A stretch of DNA of 64,000 bases from Cytophagales bacterium (GTDB taxonomy: Bacteria > Bacteroidota > Bacteroidia > Cytophagales > Thermoflexibacteraceae): NCBI GenBank assembly GCA_013299115.1, contig JAAFKA010000012.1, forward strand, positions 97,288 to 161,287. The letters are read 5' to 3'. The first letter of the stretch is position 1, and each line of letters begins with the position of its first letter. The translations under genes were made by a program, and so were the position numbers. A model generated the notes under the pieces. It worked only from the letters and a program-made list of their open reading frames with translations, ran no database searches and was not told the origin of the DNA. This document shows positions 9,252 through 18,685 of the stretch, piece by piece.

Positions 9252-10499
9252 ATGAAACCAATTTATGCAGAAACCATTGCCATTGGCGATGAAATTTTAT
9301 ATGGTCAGATAACAGACACCAACTCGCAATTTATGAGTGTGGAGTTAGACAAAGCAGGCGTAAAAGTCATTCGCCGAACCGCAGCAGGCGACACCAAAGC
9401 AGCCATTTTAGCTGCCTTGCAAGCCGCCGAAGCCGTTGCAGACATTGTACTCATCACAGGTGGTTTGGGACCTACCAAAGACGACATCACCAAAAAAGTA
9501 TTAGCTGAATATTTCGAGTCGGGTTTCAGATTAGACGAGGAAGTGCTTGCCCACGTTACCAATTTGTTCACCTCACGAGGGCGTGCAATGAACGAATTGA
9601 CCAAGCAACAAGCCTTAGTGCCAACCAAATGTGCAGTGGTGCATAATGCCGTAGGCACTGCCCCTGGTATGTGGTTCGAGAGAAATGGAAAAATTTTTGT
9701 TTCTATGCCCGGTGTGCCTCATGAAACAGAAAAAATGGTAACAGACATTGTTATTCCTCGTCTTAAAAACTTTTTTAGTCTGCCTACCATTGTGCATAGA
9801 TACGTGAAAGTAGTGGGCATTACCGAATCTGGACTTGCCGAAACCATAGAACAGTGGGAAGATGCCTTGCCAGCCCATATTCGGTTGGCTTATTTGCCTT
9901 CGAAGGGGCAGGTACGGCTGCGACTCACAGGCTTAGGGCAAACGGCTGCGATTTTGAACACCGAAATAGAAGCGGAGATTGCAAAATTAAAGCCTTTGAT
10001 TCTCCAATACATTTATGCTTATGACCAAGACGAAATGGAAAACACCATAGCCAATTTGTTGGTTTCGCAAGGCAAAACCATAGCCACTGCTGAAAGTTGC
10101 ACAGGTGGTTTGGTTGCCCATAGCTTAACGGCTTTGGCAGGTGCAAGTCGTTATTTTTTGGGTAGTGTAGTTGCCTACGGCAATGCAGCCAAAATAGATT
10201 TGTTGGGTGTGCAACCTGCAACGCTTGACGAGCATGGGGCTGTGAGTGAGCAAACAGCAAAAGAAATGGCAGTAGCAGTCCGCCAAAAATTTCACACTTC
10301 GATTGGCATAGCCACCACAGGCATAGCAGGACCCGACGGGGGCAGACCCGACAAGCCTGTTGGTACAATTTGGATTGCCTATGCAGACGAACAAGGCGTA
10401 ACGGCAAAAAAATTGCAACTTACCCAAGATAGGTTGCTCAATATCAACATGACCAAAAACTTTTTGCTGAACTGGGTAAGGTTGAAATTGATTGAATAG
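9252..10499 (+). CDS. cinA: CinA: competence/damage-inducible protein, NMN amidohydrolase
   Basis: Two-domain enzyme of NAD salvage: an N-terminal MoaB/MogA-like domain (COG1058, ADP-ribose pyrophosphatase-type activity in characterised members) and a C-terminal PncC domain that deamidates nicotinamide mononucleotide. The first shows AIGDEILYGQITDTNS, ITGGLGPTKDD and MPGVPHE; the second starts near residue 260 with TAESCTGGLV and SVVAYGN and ends with TTGIAGPDGG. At 415 residues it matches the usual length. The frame is open from 9174, but the ATG at 9252 begins exactly with the family's N-terminal strand. It converges on xseA with 19 bases between the stops. Confidence 0.95.
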   Translation: MKPIYAETIAIGDEILYGQITDTNSQFMSVELDKAGVKVIRRTAAGDTKAAILAALQAAEAVADIVLITGGLGPTKDDITKKVLAEYFESGFRLDEEVLAHVTNLFTSRGRAMNELTKQQALVPTKCAVVHNAVGTAPGMWFERNGKIFVSMPGVPHETEKMVTDIVIPRLKNFFSLPTIVHRYVKVVGITESGLAETIEQWEDALPAHIRLAYLPSKGQVRLRLTGLGQTAAILNTEIEAEIAKLKPLILQYIYAYDQDEMENTIANLLVSQGKTIATAESCTGGLVAHSLTALAGASRYFLGSVVAYGNAAKIDLLGVQPATLDEHGAVSEQTAKEMAVAVRQKFHTSIGIATTGIAGPDGGRPDKPVGTIWIAYADEQGVTAKKLQLTQDRLLNINMTKNFLLNWVRLKLIE

Positions 10500-10518
10500 T
10501 ATTTGGAATTATGGTTTG

Positions 10519-11748
10519 TTATAAATTTATGATTACAACATGGCTTTTTACTTCAAAATCTTGCCCTTTACTCACTATTTCATCACCAACTTTCATTGCT
10601 GTTTGGGCAGTAAGCAATTTGCCATTGAGCAGAGTCATGGTGTAGCCTCGTGCCAAAATTTGATTGGGGTGCAAAGAAGTTAAAGTTTGTTGCAGTTGTT
10701 GGATTTTGTTTTGCTCTTTCCAAAGATTTTGCTGAATGGCTTGGCGTAATCGTTGGCGTTGGTATTGAATTTGTTGCTGTTCCAATAAAACATTTTTCTT
10801 GCTAACTAATTGTAAATGAGCTAAATAAGTTTTCAATTCCAACTGTTCGGTGTGTAACTTTTGCTGTATTCTTTGCTTGATTTGTTGCACTGCCCCCTCC
10901 ATTTCTTGGTGAAATTGTAGGTTGTGTTGCAATAAAAATTCGGCAACAGCCGTTGGTGTTTTGAGAGAATAAAAACTTACAAAATCAGCTACGGATTGGT
11001 CTTTTTGGTGTCCTATGCCTGTGAGTACAGGCAAGGGCATAATGGCTATGGTTTTTGCCAATTCCTCATGATTAAAAACCTCCAAATCTAACCTCGACCC
11101 GCCGCCACGTATCAAGACCACACAATCGAAATCATCACCAATTTCGGCAATTTCTAACAGTCGGTTGATAAGTTCAGGAGCAGCTTTTTCGCCTTGTACG
11201 GCAGAGGAAAACAAAGAAACATCGAAAGCATAACCCAAAGGATTTTGTTCGAGGTGGGTCAAAAAATCTTCGTAACCCGCAGCTTCTGCCGAAGAAACTA
11301 CGGCAATTCGTTGGAGGACAACAGGCAAGGGAAGTTTTTTCTGTTTTTCGTGCAGCCCCGCAGCTACTAATCTTTCGAGAGTAGCCAGCCGTTGCCTTTC
11401 GAGTTCACCCATTGTGTAGTTAATATCAACTTTATGCACCACCAACGCAACACCATATACTTCGTGAAAAGTGGGCGTAACAGCCAGCAAAACTTTGTTC
11501 CCTTTTTGCAACAGTTTATCTACTTCGCCTTTGGTGGTGGTGCGAATAGCCCACAACGTAGTTTGCCATAGATTTGCCCTTATTTTGGCTACTACGGCGT
11601 TGGTCTTTTCGTCTTTTTGCACCAAATCTAAGTAACAATGTCCTTTGATACTTACTTCGGCTATTTCGGCAGTAACCCAAACTTCGCCCAAACCGAAAAA
11701 CAAGGTTTTAATTTGTTGCGTAAGGGTTGCCAAACTAAGGTGTTGCAT
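10519..11748 (-). CDS. xseA: Exodeoxyribonuclease VII large subunit
   Basis: Catalytic subunit of exonuclease VII, which degrades single-stranded DNA from both ends into oligonucleotides and acts in repair. The N-terminal OB-fold is seen in the segment with WVTAEIAEVSIKGHCYLDL. The catalytic domain contains AVVSSAEAAGYEDFL, VVLIRGGGSRLDL and the GIGHQKDQSVADFV motif (family GIGHExDxTxxDxVAD). A long coiled coil (about residues 280-370) is followed by a C-terminal beta segment with ILARGYTM. At 409 residues the length is normal. The small subunit gene xseB is not adjacent; the small upstream frame that overlaps its start does not look like XseB. Confidence 0.93.
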   Translation of the reverse strand: MQHLSLATLTQQIKTLFFGLGEVWVTAEIAEVSIKGHCYLDLVQKDEKTNAVVAKIRANLWQTTLWAIRTTTKGEVDKLLQKGNKVLLAVTPTFHEVYGVALVVHKVDINYTMGELERQRLATLERLVAAGLHEKQKKLPLPVVLQRIAVVSSAEAAGYEDFLTHLEQNPLGYAFDVSLFSSAVQGEKAAPELINRLLEIAEIGDDFDCVVLIRGGGSRLDLEVFNHEELAKTIAIMPLPVLTGIGHQKDQSVADFVSFYSLKTPTAVAEFLLQHNLQFHQEMEGAVQQIKQRIQQKLHTEQLELKTYLAHLQLVSKKNVLLEQQQIQYQRQRLRQAIQQNLWKEQNKIQQLQQTLTSLHPNQILARGYTMTLLNGKLLTAQTAMKVGDEIVSKGQDFEVKSHVVIINL

Positions 11749-11851
11749 AGCAATAGTTGTTTGTTTTTACTTTTTCCAATTTGTCCAACTCCTCAAATAC
11801 AGTGGCAAAATCTAAGTTATCCACCAAATCATATAGTTCTTGCTTGTTCAT
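11735..11851 (-). CDS. Short open frame resembling the start of an effector-associated domain
   Basis: A 38-codon frame from the ATG at 11851 to a TAG at 11735 overlaps the first 14 bases of xseA. Its product opens MNKQELYDLVDN and continues LDFATVFEELDKLEK, which resembles the N-terminal half of the helical effector-associated modules found in Bacteroidota defence proteins, and resembles the segment DNLDISEVFEIL in the protein at 62558-63022. It is about half the expected length of such a domain, so it may be a truncated remnant whose end has been captured by xseA. Whether it is translated is uncertain. Confidence 0.35.
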   Translation of the reverse strand: MNKQELYDLVDNLDFATVFEELDKLEKVKTNNYCYATP

Positions 11852-11921
11852 ACAGGCAGTTTGGTTGCGGTTTGCAAAGTAATAAATTTTGGTTATAAGT
11901 TTTTAATTGTGAGTTGTTATT

Positions 11922-11976
11922 TTTTTTTAGGTACGATTGTCAAGGTCTGCGACCATTGCCAACGTACCTAAAAAAA
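11922..11976 (-). terminator. Long hairpin after the GH31 gene
   Basis: TTTTTTTAGGTACG pairs with CGTACCTAAAAAAA, with a second inner pairing of CAAGGTCTG and CGACCATTG. It starts four bases beyond the glycosidase stop and gives a stem followed by a T-run on the reverse strand. The inner part matches the TTGGCAATGGTC palindrome family seen twice at 45484-45617. Confidence 0.65.
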
Positions 11977-11979
11977 TTA

Positions 11980-14436
11980 CTACCTTCTTTGCATCGAAAT
12001 CCTTAAATTTTTCGGCAGATTGTCAAACGTAATAGTTTGTACGTAGCTGCTGACCACTTGCAAAGTAGTCATGTTGAACTTACGGACATTCACTTGGTCT
12101 GATTCGTTGTCAAAACTCAAAAAAGCTGCATCGAGGTTGTCAAAACCGTGCAAAACCAACTCTATTTTTTCGTATTGGCTGTTGCGTTTGCCTTCGGGTG
12201 CTGCCAAATGGATTTCGCTGCCTTTGTGTTGGTAGGTAATTTTGCGTTTATAAAATTCTCCTTTTTCGTGGTTGTACGTTGTGCCATCGTCTTCATAATA
12301 GACAAATTCGCTGTTTTCTTGACTGTAAGGGGCAGCGTAGATATGGAGATACAGCACCTTGTCGTTTTGCTCTTTGGTGTTCTGCACATCAGATTGGGCG
12401 GGAATAATAGCCCCAGCTTTTACAAAAATGGGTAGTTGGTGTAGGTCTGCCTCTACAATTACCTCACCTTTTGCATATCTTTTGTCTGTATAAAAATGAT
12501 ACCAAGCATCTCTGGAAGCTGGCAAATACACTTTTGCAAATTTTTGGGTGCTTTCGCAAGGGGCGATGAGCAAATCGTTGCCAAAAAGGTATTGGTTTTG
12601 GAAACGAACATCAAAAATACTGCTGTCGTCTGCATAGTCTATTGCCAAACTTCGCTGAATGGGCAAGCCTGTTTGCGTGGCTTCATAGAAATGTGAGTAG
12701 ATATAGGGCAACAAATTGTAGCGAAGTTTGATAAATTTTCTGGAAATATCGGTAATGGTTTCGCCAAAACTCCAAGGCTCTTGCGACTTGTTGTCGTACA
12801 TGGTATGCACCCGCATAAAAGGCGAAAAAGTGCCAAGCGTAAGCCAACGAGCAAACAAAGGTTTGGTGGTTTCGTTGATAAATCCGCCTATGTCATAACT
12901 CACAAATGGCATCCCCGACAAGCCCAATCCATTGACCATACGCACACTGAGCAACATATTTTCGTCTGTTGCGGTATCGTCGCCTGTCCACATAGCCGAA
13001 TAGCGTTGCACCCCCGAATAACCTGCTCTGGTGAGGATAAAAGCCCTGTTTCCGTTCATCAGTTGGCGAGTGCCTTCATACGTGCTGCGTGCCATTTGCA
13101 TACCAAACACATTCCGCCCTTGCCTGTGCGAAGTGGGTTGCCCTTCATAGTCAAACTCTACGAGGTCGGGCATACGCTGCCCCCACGTGGAGGGTTCATT
13201 CATATCATTCCAAAAACCTGTAACGCCGTCATTCACGTAGCCTTTAAATTGCTTGCCCCACCAAGCACGTGCTTTGGGTTTGGTGAAGTCGGGGAAGTGA
13301 CTCCAGCCTGCCCAAACTGCACCTGTGTAGGGTTTGCCATCGGGATATTTGAGAAAAACGTCTTCTTTTAGTCCGTCTTCGTAAGCATCATAACCTTTTT
13401 CCTCCTTAATGCCTGGGTCTATGATAAGCACTACGTTGATACCCATATTTTTGAGTTCGGTTAGCATTTCTTTGGGTTTGGCGAAACCTGTGGGATGCCA
13501 AGTAAAAACTTTGTAGTTGTCCATATAGTGAATGTCCAAATACAACACGTCTAAGGGGATTTTCTTTTCTTTAAAATTGCGTGCAATGCTCAATACTTCT
13601 TTGTCGGGAAAATAACTATAACGGCATTGTTGAAAACCCAAACTCCACATTGGCGGCATGGTCATTCTGCCTGTAAGGTGGGTGTAACTTTCTATGATTT
13701 TTCGGATAGATTGGTGGTGAATGAAATAGTAATTCATTTCGCCACTTTCGGCTGCAAAAGACGCAAAACGGTTGTTAGAAGCCCCGAAATTGAAGGTAGT
13801 TTTGTGGGTATTGTCAAAGAAAATGCCGTAAGCACCCTGAAATGGCAAAATACCAATGAAAAACGGAAAACTCGAATACAAGGGGTCAGTTTGCGAAGTG
13901 TACATAAAAGCATCTGTGTTCCAGTTGCTATGTCCCTCGCCTTTTTTGTCTAAGTTGCCAATTTTTGCACCCAAGCCTACAAATCTTTCGTAAGGTTGCA
14001 GTTTTTTATAGGTCGTAACTTGTTCGCCAATCCAGCCTGTGCCGTAGGTTTCGTCTTCGTTCAGGATTTTGTTGTTGGCATCAAAAAATTTTAGGCGTAC
14101 GGGTTGCTTGCTAATTTCCAACCGTATAAGGTCTGTTTTCAGGCTGATTTGTGCAGCCTCGTCTGTTACTGTGAAGTTGGTTTTTTCAGGATTTTGCACC
14201 ACTGCGTAGGAAAAATCATTGTCAAATTCTTGTTGCACTGCCCGCACTCGTATAATGGAGGGGCTATACACCATAATTTGCAACTTGCCCTTGTCGGTGG
14301 AGATTTCCAACCCATTGGCAGTTTGTTTAAAATTTGTGAGATTGCCCAAAGCCTGATGCTTTTTTGACTGGGCGAAGGAATTGGTCAGCATAAGCAAACA
14401 ACTGAAAAGAAAGATGAAATGACGAAAGTAGTGCAT
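11980..14436 (-). CDS. Secreted glycoside hydrolase family 31 (alpha-glucosidase/xylosidase type)
   Basis: A retaining alpha-glycosidase. The signal peptide ends NSFAQ, so it acts in the periplasm or outside. An N-terminal beta-sandwich (about 25-235) precedes the TIM barrel. The catalytic nucleophile is Asp411 in the family motif WNDMNEPS; the acid/base is in WTGDDTATDENM (Asp486-487). Other family marks are PMWSLGFQQCRYSY, LDIHYMD and GYSGVQRYSAMWTGD. The C-terminal beta domains follow, with YYEDDGTTY. At 818 residues it is typical for bacterial GH31. No susCD or other glycosidases are nearby, so it is an orphan rather than part of a utilisation locus; the exact sugar cannot be told. Confidence 0.93.
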   Translation of the reverse strand: MHYFRHFIFLFSCLLMLTNSFAQSKKHQALGNLTNFKQTANGLEISTDKGKLQIMVYSPSIIRVRAVQQEFDNDFSYAVVQNPEKTNFTVTDEAAQISLKTDLIRLEISKQPVRLKFFDANNKILNEDETYGTGWIGEQVTTYKKLQPYERFVGLGAKIGNLDKKGEGHSNWNTDAFMYTSQTDPLYSSFPFFIGILPFQGAYGIFFDNTHKTTFNFGASNNRFASFAAESGEMNYYFIHHQSIRKIIESYTHLTGRMTMPPMWSLGFQQCRYSYFPDKEVLSIARNFKEKKIPLDVLYLDIHYMDNYKVFTWHPTGFAKPKEMLTELKNMGINVVLIIDPGIKEEKGYDAYEDGLKEDVFLKYPDGKPYTGAVWAGWSHFPDFTKPKARAWWGKQFKGYVNDGVTGFWNDMNEPSTWGQRMPDLVEFDYEGQPTSHRQGRNVFGMQMARSTYEGTRQLMNGNRAFILTRAGYSGVQRYSAMWTGDDTATDENMLLSVRMVNGLGLSGMPFVSYDIGGFINETTKPLFARWLTLGTFSPFMRVHTMYDNKSQEPWSFGETITDISRKFIKLRYNLLPYIYSHFYEATQTGLPIQRSLAIDYADDSSIFDVRFQNQYLFGNDLLIAPCESTQKFAKVYLPASRDAWYHFYTDKRYAKGEVIVEADLHQLPIFVKAGAIIPAQSDVQNTKEQNDKVLYLHIYAAPYSQENSEFVYYEDDGTTYNHEKGEFYKRKITYQHKGSEIHLAAPEGKRNSQYEKIELVLHGFDNLDAAFLSFDNESDQVNVRKFNMTTLQVVSSYVQTITFDNLPKNLRISMQRR

Positions 14437-14487
14437 GGAATAATTGAAGTTTACTTAATATTATAAAAGTGTTTTCAATATATTTAA

Positions 14488-16623
14488 CTACATTTTTATA
14501 CCTATAATCAACACATCGTCTATTTGTTGTTGTTTGCCTTTCCAGCTTTGAAACTCTTGTTGAATAAGGCGTTGTTGATTGTTTGTTGTTTCTTGACTAA
14601 TTTTTAGAAAAAAATTTTTCATATTTTTTGTCAAATACTTTTTATTTTGAGTGCCACCAAATTGGTCTTGGAATCCATCAGAACACAAATAAAACATAGT
14701 TGGCGTATCGATAGCTATGTTGTGGGTATTAAAATCTTGCGTTACTTTTCTAAAGGAAGTTCCACCTATTGGAGTTTTGTCAGCTTTTATTTCTGTCATT
14801 TCATTATTTTGCACATAAAACAGGGGATTCATAGCACCAGAATACTCTACTATTTGGTTTGATTTGTCTATGGAAATAATGATGATGTCCATACCATCTT
14901 GCATACCTGTTTCTTGTTGTTTCAGTGCTTTGGATACGCCTTCGCTTAATAATTTTAATATTTTATTGGGCTGGTGAATTTCCAAGTTGTGAACAATTTT
15001 ATTAATGATTTCTGTTCCCAGCATACTCATCAATGCACCAGGCACACCGTGTCCTGTGCAATCTCCTACGGCTATCAAAATTTTGTTTTCCTTTTCTGCA
15101 AACCAGTAAAAATCACCACTTACAATATCTTTTGGAAGATAGAATACAAAAATATCAAGATAGTTTTTTATGCTTTGTAAAGAAGGCAGAATAGCTTGTT
15201 GTATTCTGTTTGCGTAGTTTATGGAAGCTAAAATATGTTCATTTTTTGCATCAACCACTGCTTTGGTTTCTTGCAGGGTTTCTACTGTTGTATGCAATTC
15301 TTCGTTAAGAGCCTGCATTTCTACATTAGCTTCATAAAGGTCTTTGGTTCTATCACGTACTTTATTTTCTAAGGTATTATTTTGTTCTTTGATTATTTGC
15401 AATTTTTCGGCTTGCATTTGCTCTTTTTCACCACGCATGATATTAATTCTATCAGCTAAAGCTAAGGAAAATAGCCAGATTTCAGCAACTACGCCAAAAT
15501 ATAAGGTATTGCGAGAGTAAGGACTAAAAGGCAAGAAACCATTGACTACAGCAAAGAATATGAATACAATAGAAATCATAAAAGTCCATCCTAAAGCATA
15601 ATAACGTGCTTGCCTATCTCCTTTGAAGGCAAAATAATAGGCAGTAGATAAACAAACGAGGTATAAAATCATAATAAACCCTTGCTCTATATTGACTACA
15701 TCAGCAGGACGCAGACCTAACCAAATAAGAGATGAATCTATAAAAATAACAGTCAAGACAACTTGTATAGATATCCTTGCAAAATTACCCCTTTCTTTAT
15801 TTAGATTGAGATAACGAATACAAAACATACCTACACAAAGATAGGCAGGTGTGTGCCACCAAAGAAAATAATTATTTAGGTAATAACGACTAATTCCAAT
15901 AGATTCTAACTGCAAAATAAAGGGGTAATTGGTTGCGTATGTCATTGCAATAGTCATCATAAACAGGTAACCCAAATAGTAGGCATAAATATGGTCTTTG
16001 GTCGAAACATACAGAAACGAATTGTATAAGAACATGATGAGCATGATGCCTATGAAAGCTGCGGTAAAAAAATCATTCAAATCTTTATTCTTAGATAAAG
16101 AACGAATAGTACCTAATTGGAGGGGCATCTCAAAAGCAAGTCCTTCTTCTATTCGCAAATAATAAGTTCTGGGTGTATTGTCGTAGGCTTTGTTTACAGG
16201 CAACCAATAAGTATTTACATCATAAAATTTAGTGTTATCACTAAACATATTACCTGTTTTATGCTGAAACTTCACTTTGCCAACACTGTCTATTTCATAA
16301 AAATCTATGTACCACGCGTAGGTTGTGGCTACGTCTAACCAAGCATCTTCCGAAGTTTGATTTTGCACTGTAACCCTAAACCAAAAAGCCGAAGGAGTAC
16401 CTGGTCTTGCAAAAACATCTCTTTCCTGCTTTTGAAATTTAGCTTGTTGGGCTGGTTGCAAAATATCTTGAATAGTTAGTTTCCCATCTGCATCTTCCAG
16501 ATAATCTGCATTTTTTCCTATCACAAGCAAATCATTTTTGTTTTTTAAGATAGCTGGATTACTTTGGCAGAAGACAGAAAAGGAATAAAATAAAATTGCG
16601 AATAGAAAGAATAATTTTTTCAT
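14488..16623 (-). CDS. 7TM-DISM receptor with SpoIIE-type PP2C phosphatase domain (paralogue)
   Basis: Same architecture as the protein at 288-2540: signal peptide ending VFCQ, a 7TMR-DISM extracellular domain (about 25-180), seven membrane segments (about 185-390), a coiled coil, then SpoIIE/PP2C from SINYANRIQQAILPS. Metal-site motifs are KDIVSGDFYW, GDCTGHGVPGALMSMLG and SDGFQDQFGG. At 711 residues it is shorter than its paralogue (about 750). It probably sets the phosphorylation state of an STAS-type antagonist when an outside signal binds; the input is unknown. It starts 149 bases from the divergent membrane protein gene at 16812. Confidence 0.9.
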   Translation of the reverse strand: MKKLFFLFAILFYSFSVFCQSNPAILKNKNDLLVIGKNADYLEDADGKLTIQDILQPAQQAKFQKQERDVFARPGTPSAFWFRVTVQNQTSEDAWLDVATTYAWYIDFYEIDSVGKVKFQHKTGNMFSDNTKFYDVNTYWLPVNKAYDNTPRTYYLRIEEGLAFEMPLQLGTIRSLSKNKDLNDFFTAAFIGIMLIMFLYNSFLYVSTKDHIYAYYLGYLFMMTIAMTYATNYPFILQLESIGISRYYLNNYFLWWHTPAYLCVGMFCIRYLNLNKERGNFARISIQVVLTVIFIDSSLIWLGLRPADVVNIEQGFIMILYLVCLSTAYYFAFKGDRQARYYALGWTFMISIVFIFFAVVNGFLPFSPYSRNTLYFGVVAEIWLFSLALADRINIMRGEKEQMQAEKLQIIKEQNNTLENKVRDRTKDLYEANVEMQALNEELHTTVETLQETKAVVDAKNEHILASINYANRIQQAILPSLQSIKNYLDIFVFYLPKDIVSGDFYWFAEKENKILIAVGDCTGHGVPGALMSMLGTEIINKIVHNLEIHQPNKILKLLSEGVSKALKQQETGMQDGMDIIIISIDKSNQIVEYSGAMNPLFYVQNNEMTEIKADKTPIGGTSFRKVTQDFNTHNIAIDTPTMFYLCSDGFQDQFGGTQNKKYLTKNMKNFFLKISQETTNNQQRLIQQEFQSWKGKQQQIDDVLIIGIKM

Positions 16624-16811
16624 TTTTTAAGATTAGGATTTTGTCAATCAAATATTTTTACCAAAACTTTACAGCTATAATTTTGAGATATAAAAATAGC
16701 TAATAATTAGAGATAACAAAATTTTACAAAAAAAATAGTATTTTTTTTTGCATATAACAAAATGTAACTACATTGGCTCACGACTTTATTTATCTAAACC
16801 ACTCTACACAA

Positions 16812-17987
16812 ATGAAGAAAAGCCTATTTATTGCATTTTTTGCAATCTTACTCTATCTCTTGCCCTATCTAAGTTCCTCTATTCATTGGGATTGGAATAT
16901 ACCGGGCTATGGGTTGTTTCCTGCTCAAAAAGTAGTAGAAGATCCCCCTTTTAATCAAACTTACTTTAATGTAGTTGCTTTTGTAGGAATTATTATCATC
17001 TTATTTCTGCTTTTTCCACAGCTTTTTGGGTTTAAAAAGCCTACAAAACCTATGCAACCCAATAACCCTTCTGTAGATTTTCCCGCATGGTTTTATCCAA
17101 GCCTTGTCGTAACCTTAATCAGTTGGTTTTTTATGTGGAGTAGATTAGATTTCACTTTTAGGATAGATCATTTTACTTTCGTGCCGTTATGGTGGGGTTT
17201 TATTTTGACTATAGATGGTTGGGTTTATAAACGAAACCAAGGTATTTCCTTACTATCTTCAAGACCAAATACAATGAAATTACTTGCAGTTGTTTCATCT
17301 GTTTGTTGGTTTTTATTTGAGTTTCTCAATTTTTTTGTTTTAGAAAATTGGTACTACCCCAACAATCAAGTATTTTCAAACTTTGGTAATATTGGTTGGC
17401 AATTACTTTCTTACAGCACAGTTTTACCAACCATTTTTGAAATTTACTTGTTATTAAGAACTTTCAAATATCTTGATGAGAAATACAAATATGGTATCAA
17501 AATCAACTTATCTAATCCTATTTTGCAATGGTTTGTACTTCTCATAGGCTTAGGCTTAGTATTTACAATGGGTTTCTTCCCTTTTGAATTATTTTGGGTA
17601 TTATGGGTAGCTTTTATTCCTGTCTTAGTGCCTGCTATGAATCTCAAAGGTTTTTGGAATCTGTTTACACCAATTACACTCAAAGGAGATTATTCTTTTG
17701 TTGTTTTGGTAGCTTTATCTGGGCTTATCAATGGCTTTTTTTGGGAGTTTTGGAACTTTGGCAGTGAGTGGTTTCACGATTATGCACCGACTAATCCAAA
17801 TTACTGGAAATACTCTATTCCATACTTAGACAAATATCATATCTTTTCTGAAATGCCCTTGTTAGGTTATTTGGGTTATCTTTGTTTTGGTATTGTGTGT
17901 TGGGTGCAATGGTTGGCTGTTGCTTATATTTTTAACTTTGACCCTACTATTTCATTAAACAATGAAGAAACAAACACAAAATCATAA
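16812..17987 (+). CDS. Multi-pass membrane protein of unknown function
   Basis: I do not recognise this family with certainty. The 391-residue product has roughly ten hydrophobic segments and is very rich in Trp and Phe, for example WEFWNFGSEW near the end of the barrel-like core, which recalls integral membrane proteins of the carotenoid/lipid-modification type but is not diagnostic. The ATG at 16812 is chosen over the in-frame start at 16773 because it begins with a normal first membrane segment (MKKSLFIAFFAIL). Only six bases separate its stop from the next gene, so the two membrane proteins are probably co-transcribed. Confidence 0.75.
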   Translation: MKKSLFIAFFAILLYLLPYLSSSIHWDWNIPGYGLFPAQKVVEDPPFNQTYFNVVAFVGIIIILFLLFPQLFGFKKPTKPMQPNNPSVDFPAWFYPSLVVTLISWFFMWSRLDFTFRIDHFTFVPLWWGFILTIDGWVYKRNQGISLLSSRPNTMKLLAVVSSVCWFLFEFLNFFVLENWYYPNNQVFSNFGNIGWQLLSYSTVLPTIFEIYLLLRTFKYLDEKYKYGIKINLSNPILQWFVLLIGLGLVFTMGFFPFELFWVLWVAFIPVLVPAMNLKGFWNLFTPITLKGDYSFVVLVALSGLINGFFWEFWNFGSEWFHDYAPTNPNYWKYSIPYLDKYHIFSEMPLLGYLGYLCFGIVCWVQWLAVAYIFNFDPTISLNNEETNTKS

Positions 17988-17993
17988 AGCTGT

Positions 17994-18656
17994 ATGAAAA
18001 ACTTACCTTCTTATCTCAACATTTTGATTATCAGCACTATTGTCAATATTGCCTTTCTTCTCATTAGAAATGCTATTATTGGCAATACAATTTATAATTT
18101 CTTATTGTGGAATTTGTTTCTGGGTATTATTCCTTTTGTCGTGGCTTATTGTTTAGCCGATTACTATGCAAACCTCAAAAAATGGTTATTATGGGCTGGT
18201 TCAGGTTTTTGGTTGTTGTTTTATCCCAATGCACCTTATATGATTACAGACATCATTCATATCCAAACAATACAAGGTAGTGATACAGTATTACTATACG
18301 ATTCGTTGTTAATCTTTTCATTGGGTATGTTATCTACCTTTTTTGGCTTTTACTCTATGGCTTTTATCTATGGAGTTTGGAAAATAGAAACAAGCCAATT
18401 AATTGCTAAATTGATTGTAACTATTTCTATTTTGTTGAGTAGTTTTGGTATTTATTTAGGTCGTGTATTAAGATTGAACTCTTGGGATATCTTTACCAAA
18501 CCTTTGGCTACATTTGAAACAATTTTTCATCATTTGTTTCCTATCACTGCAAACCCCAGCACTTATGTAGCCATTGTGGTTTTTTCTTGGGTACAACTCA
18601 TGCTACTTTTACTTATTGTGGACATGGACAAACTGAAACCAAATAAGTTGAGATAA
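17994..18656 (+). CDS. DUF1361 family membrane protein
   Basis: A 220-residue protein with six to seven membrane segments. The segment WLLFYPNAPYMITDIIHI is the hallmark of DUF1361, a family widespread in Gram-positive bacteria and Bacteroidota with no established function. It follows the preceding membrane protein after six bases and converges on the HyfC-like gene with 29 bases between stops. A shared role with the upstream membrane protein is inferred from the spacing only. Confidence 0.85.
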   Translation: MKNLPSYLNILIISTIVNIAFLLIRNAIIGNTIYNFLLWNLFLGIIPFVVAYCLADYYANLKKWLLWAGSGFWLLFYPNAPYMITDIIHIQTIQGSDTVLLYDSLLIFSLGMLSTFFGFYSMAFIYGVWKIETSQLIAKLIVTISILLSSFGIYLGRVLRLNSWDIFTKPLATFETIFHHLFPITANPSTYVAIVVFSWVQLMLLLLIVDMDKLKPNKLR

Positions 18657-18685
18657 AATCTTGTTTTGGGTGTTTACTTATCCAA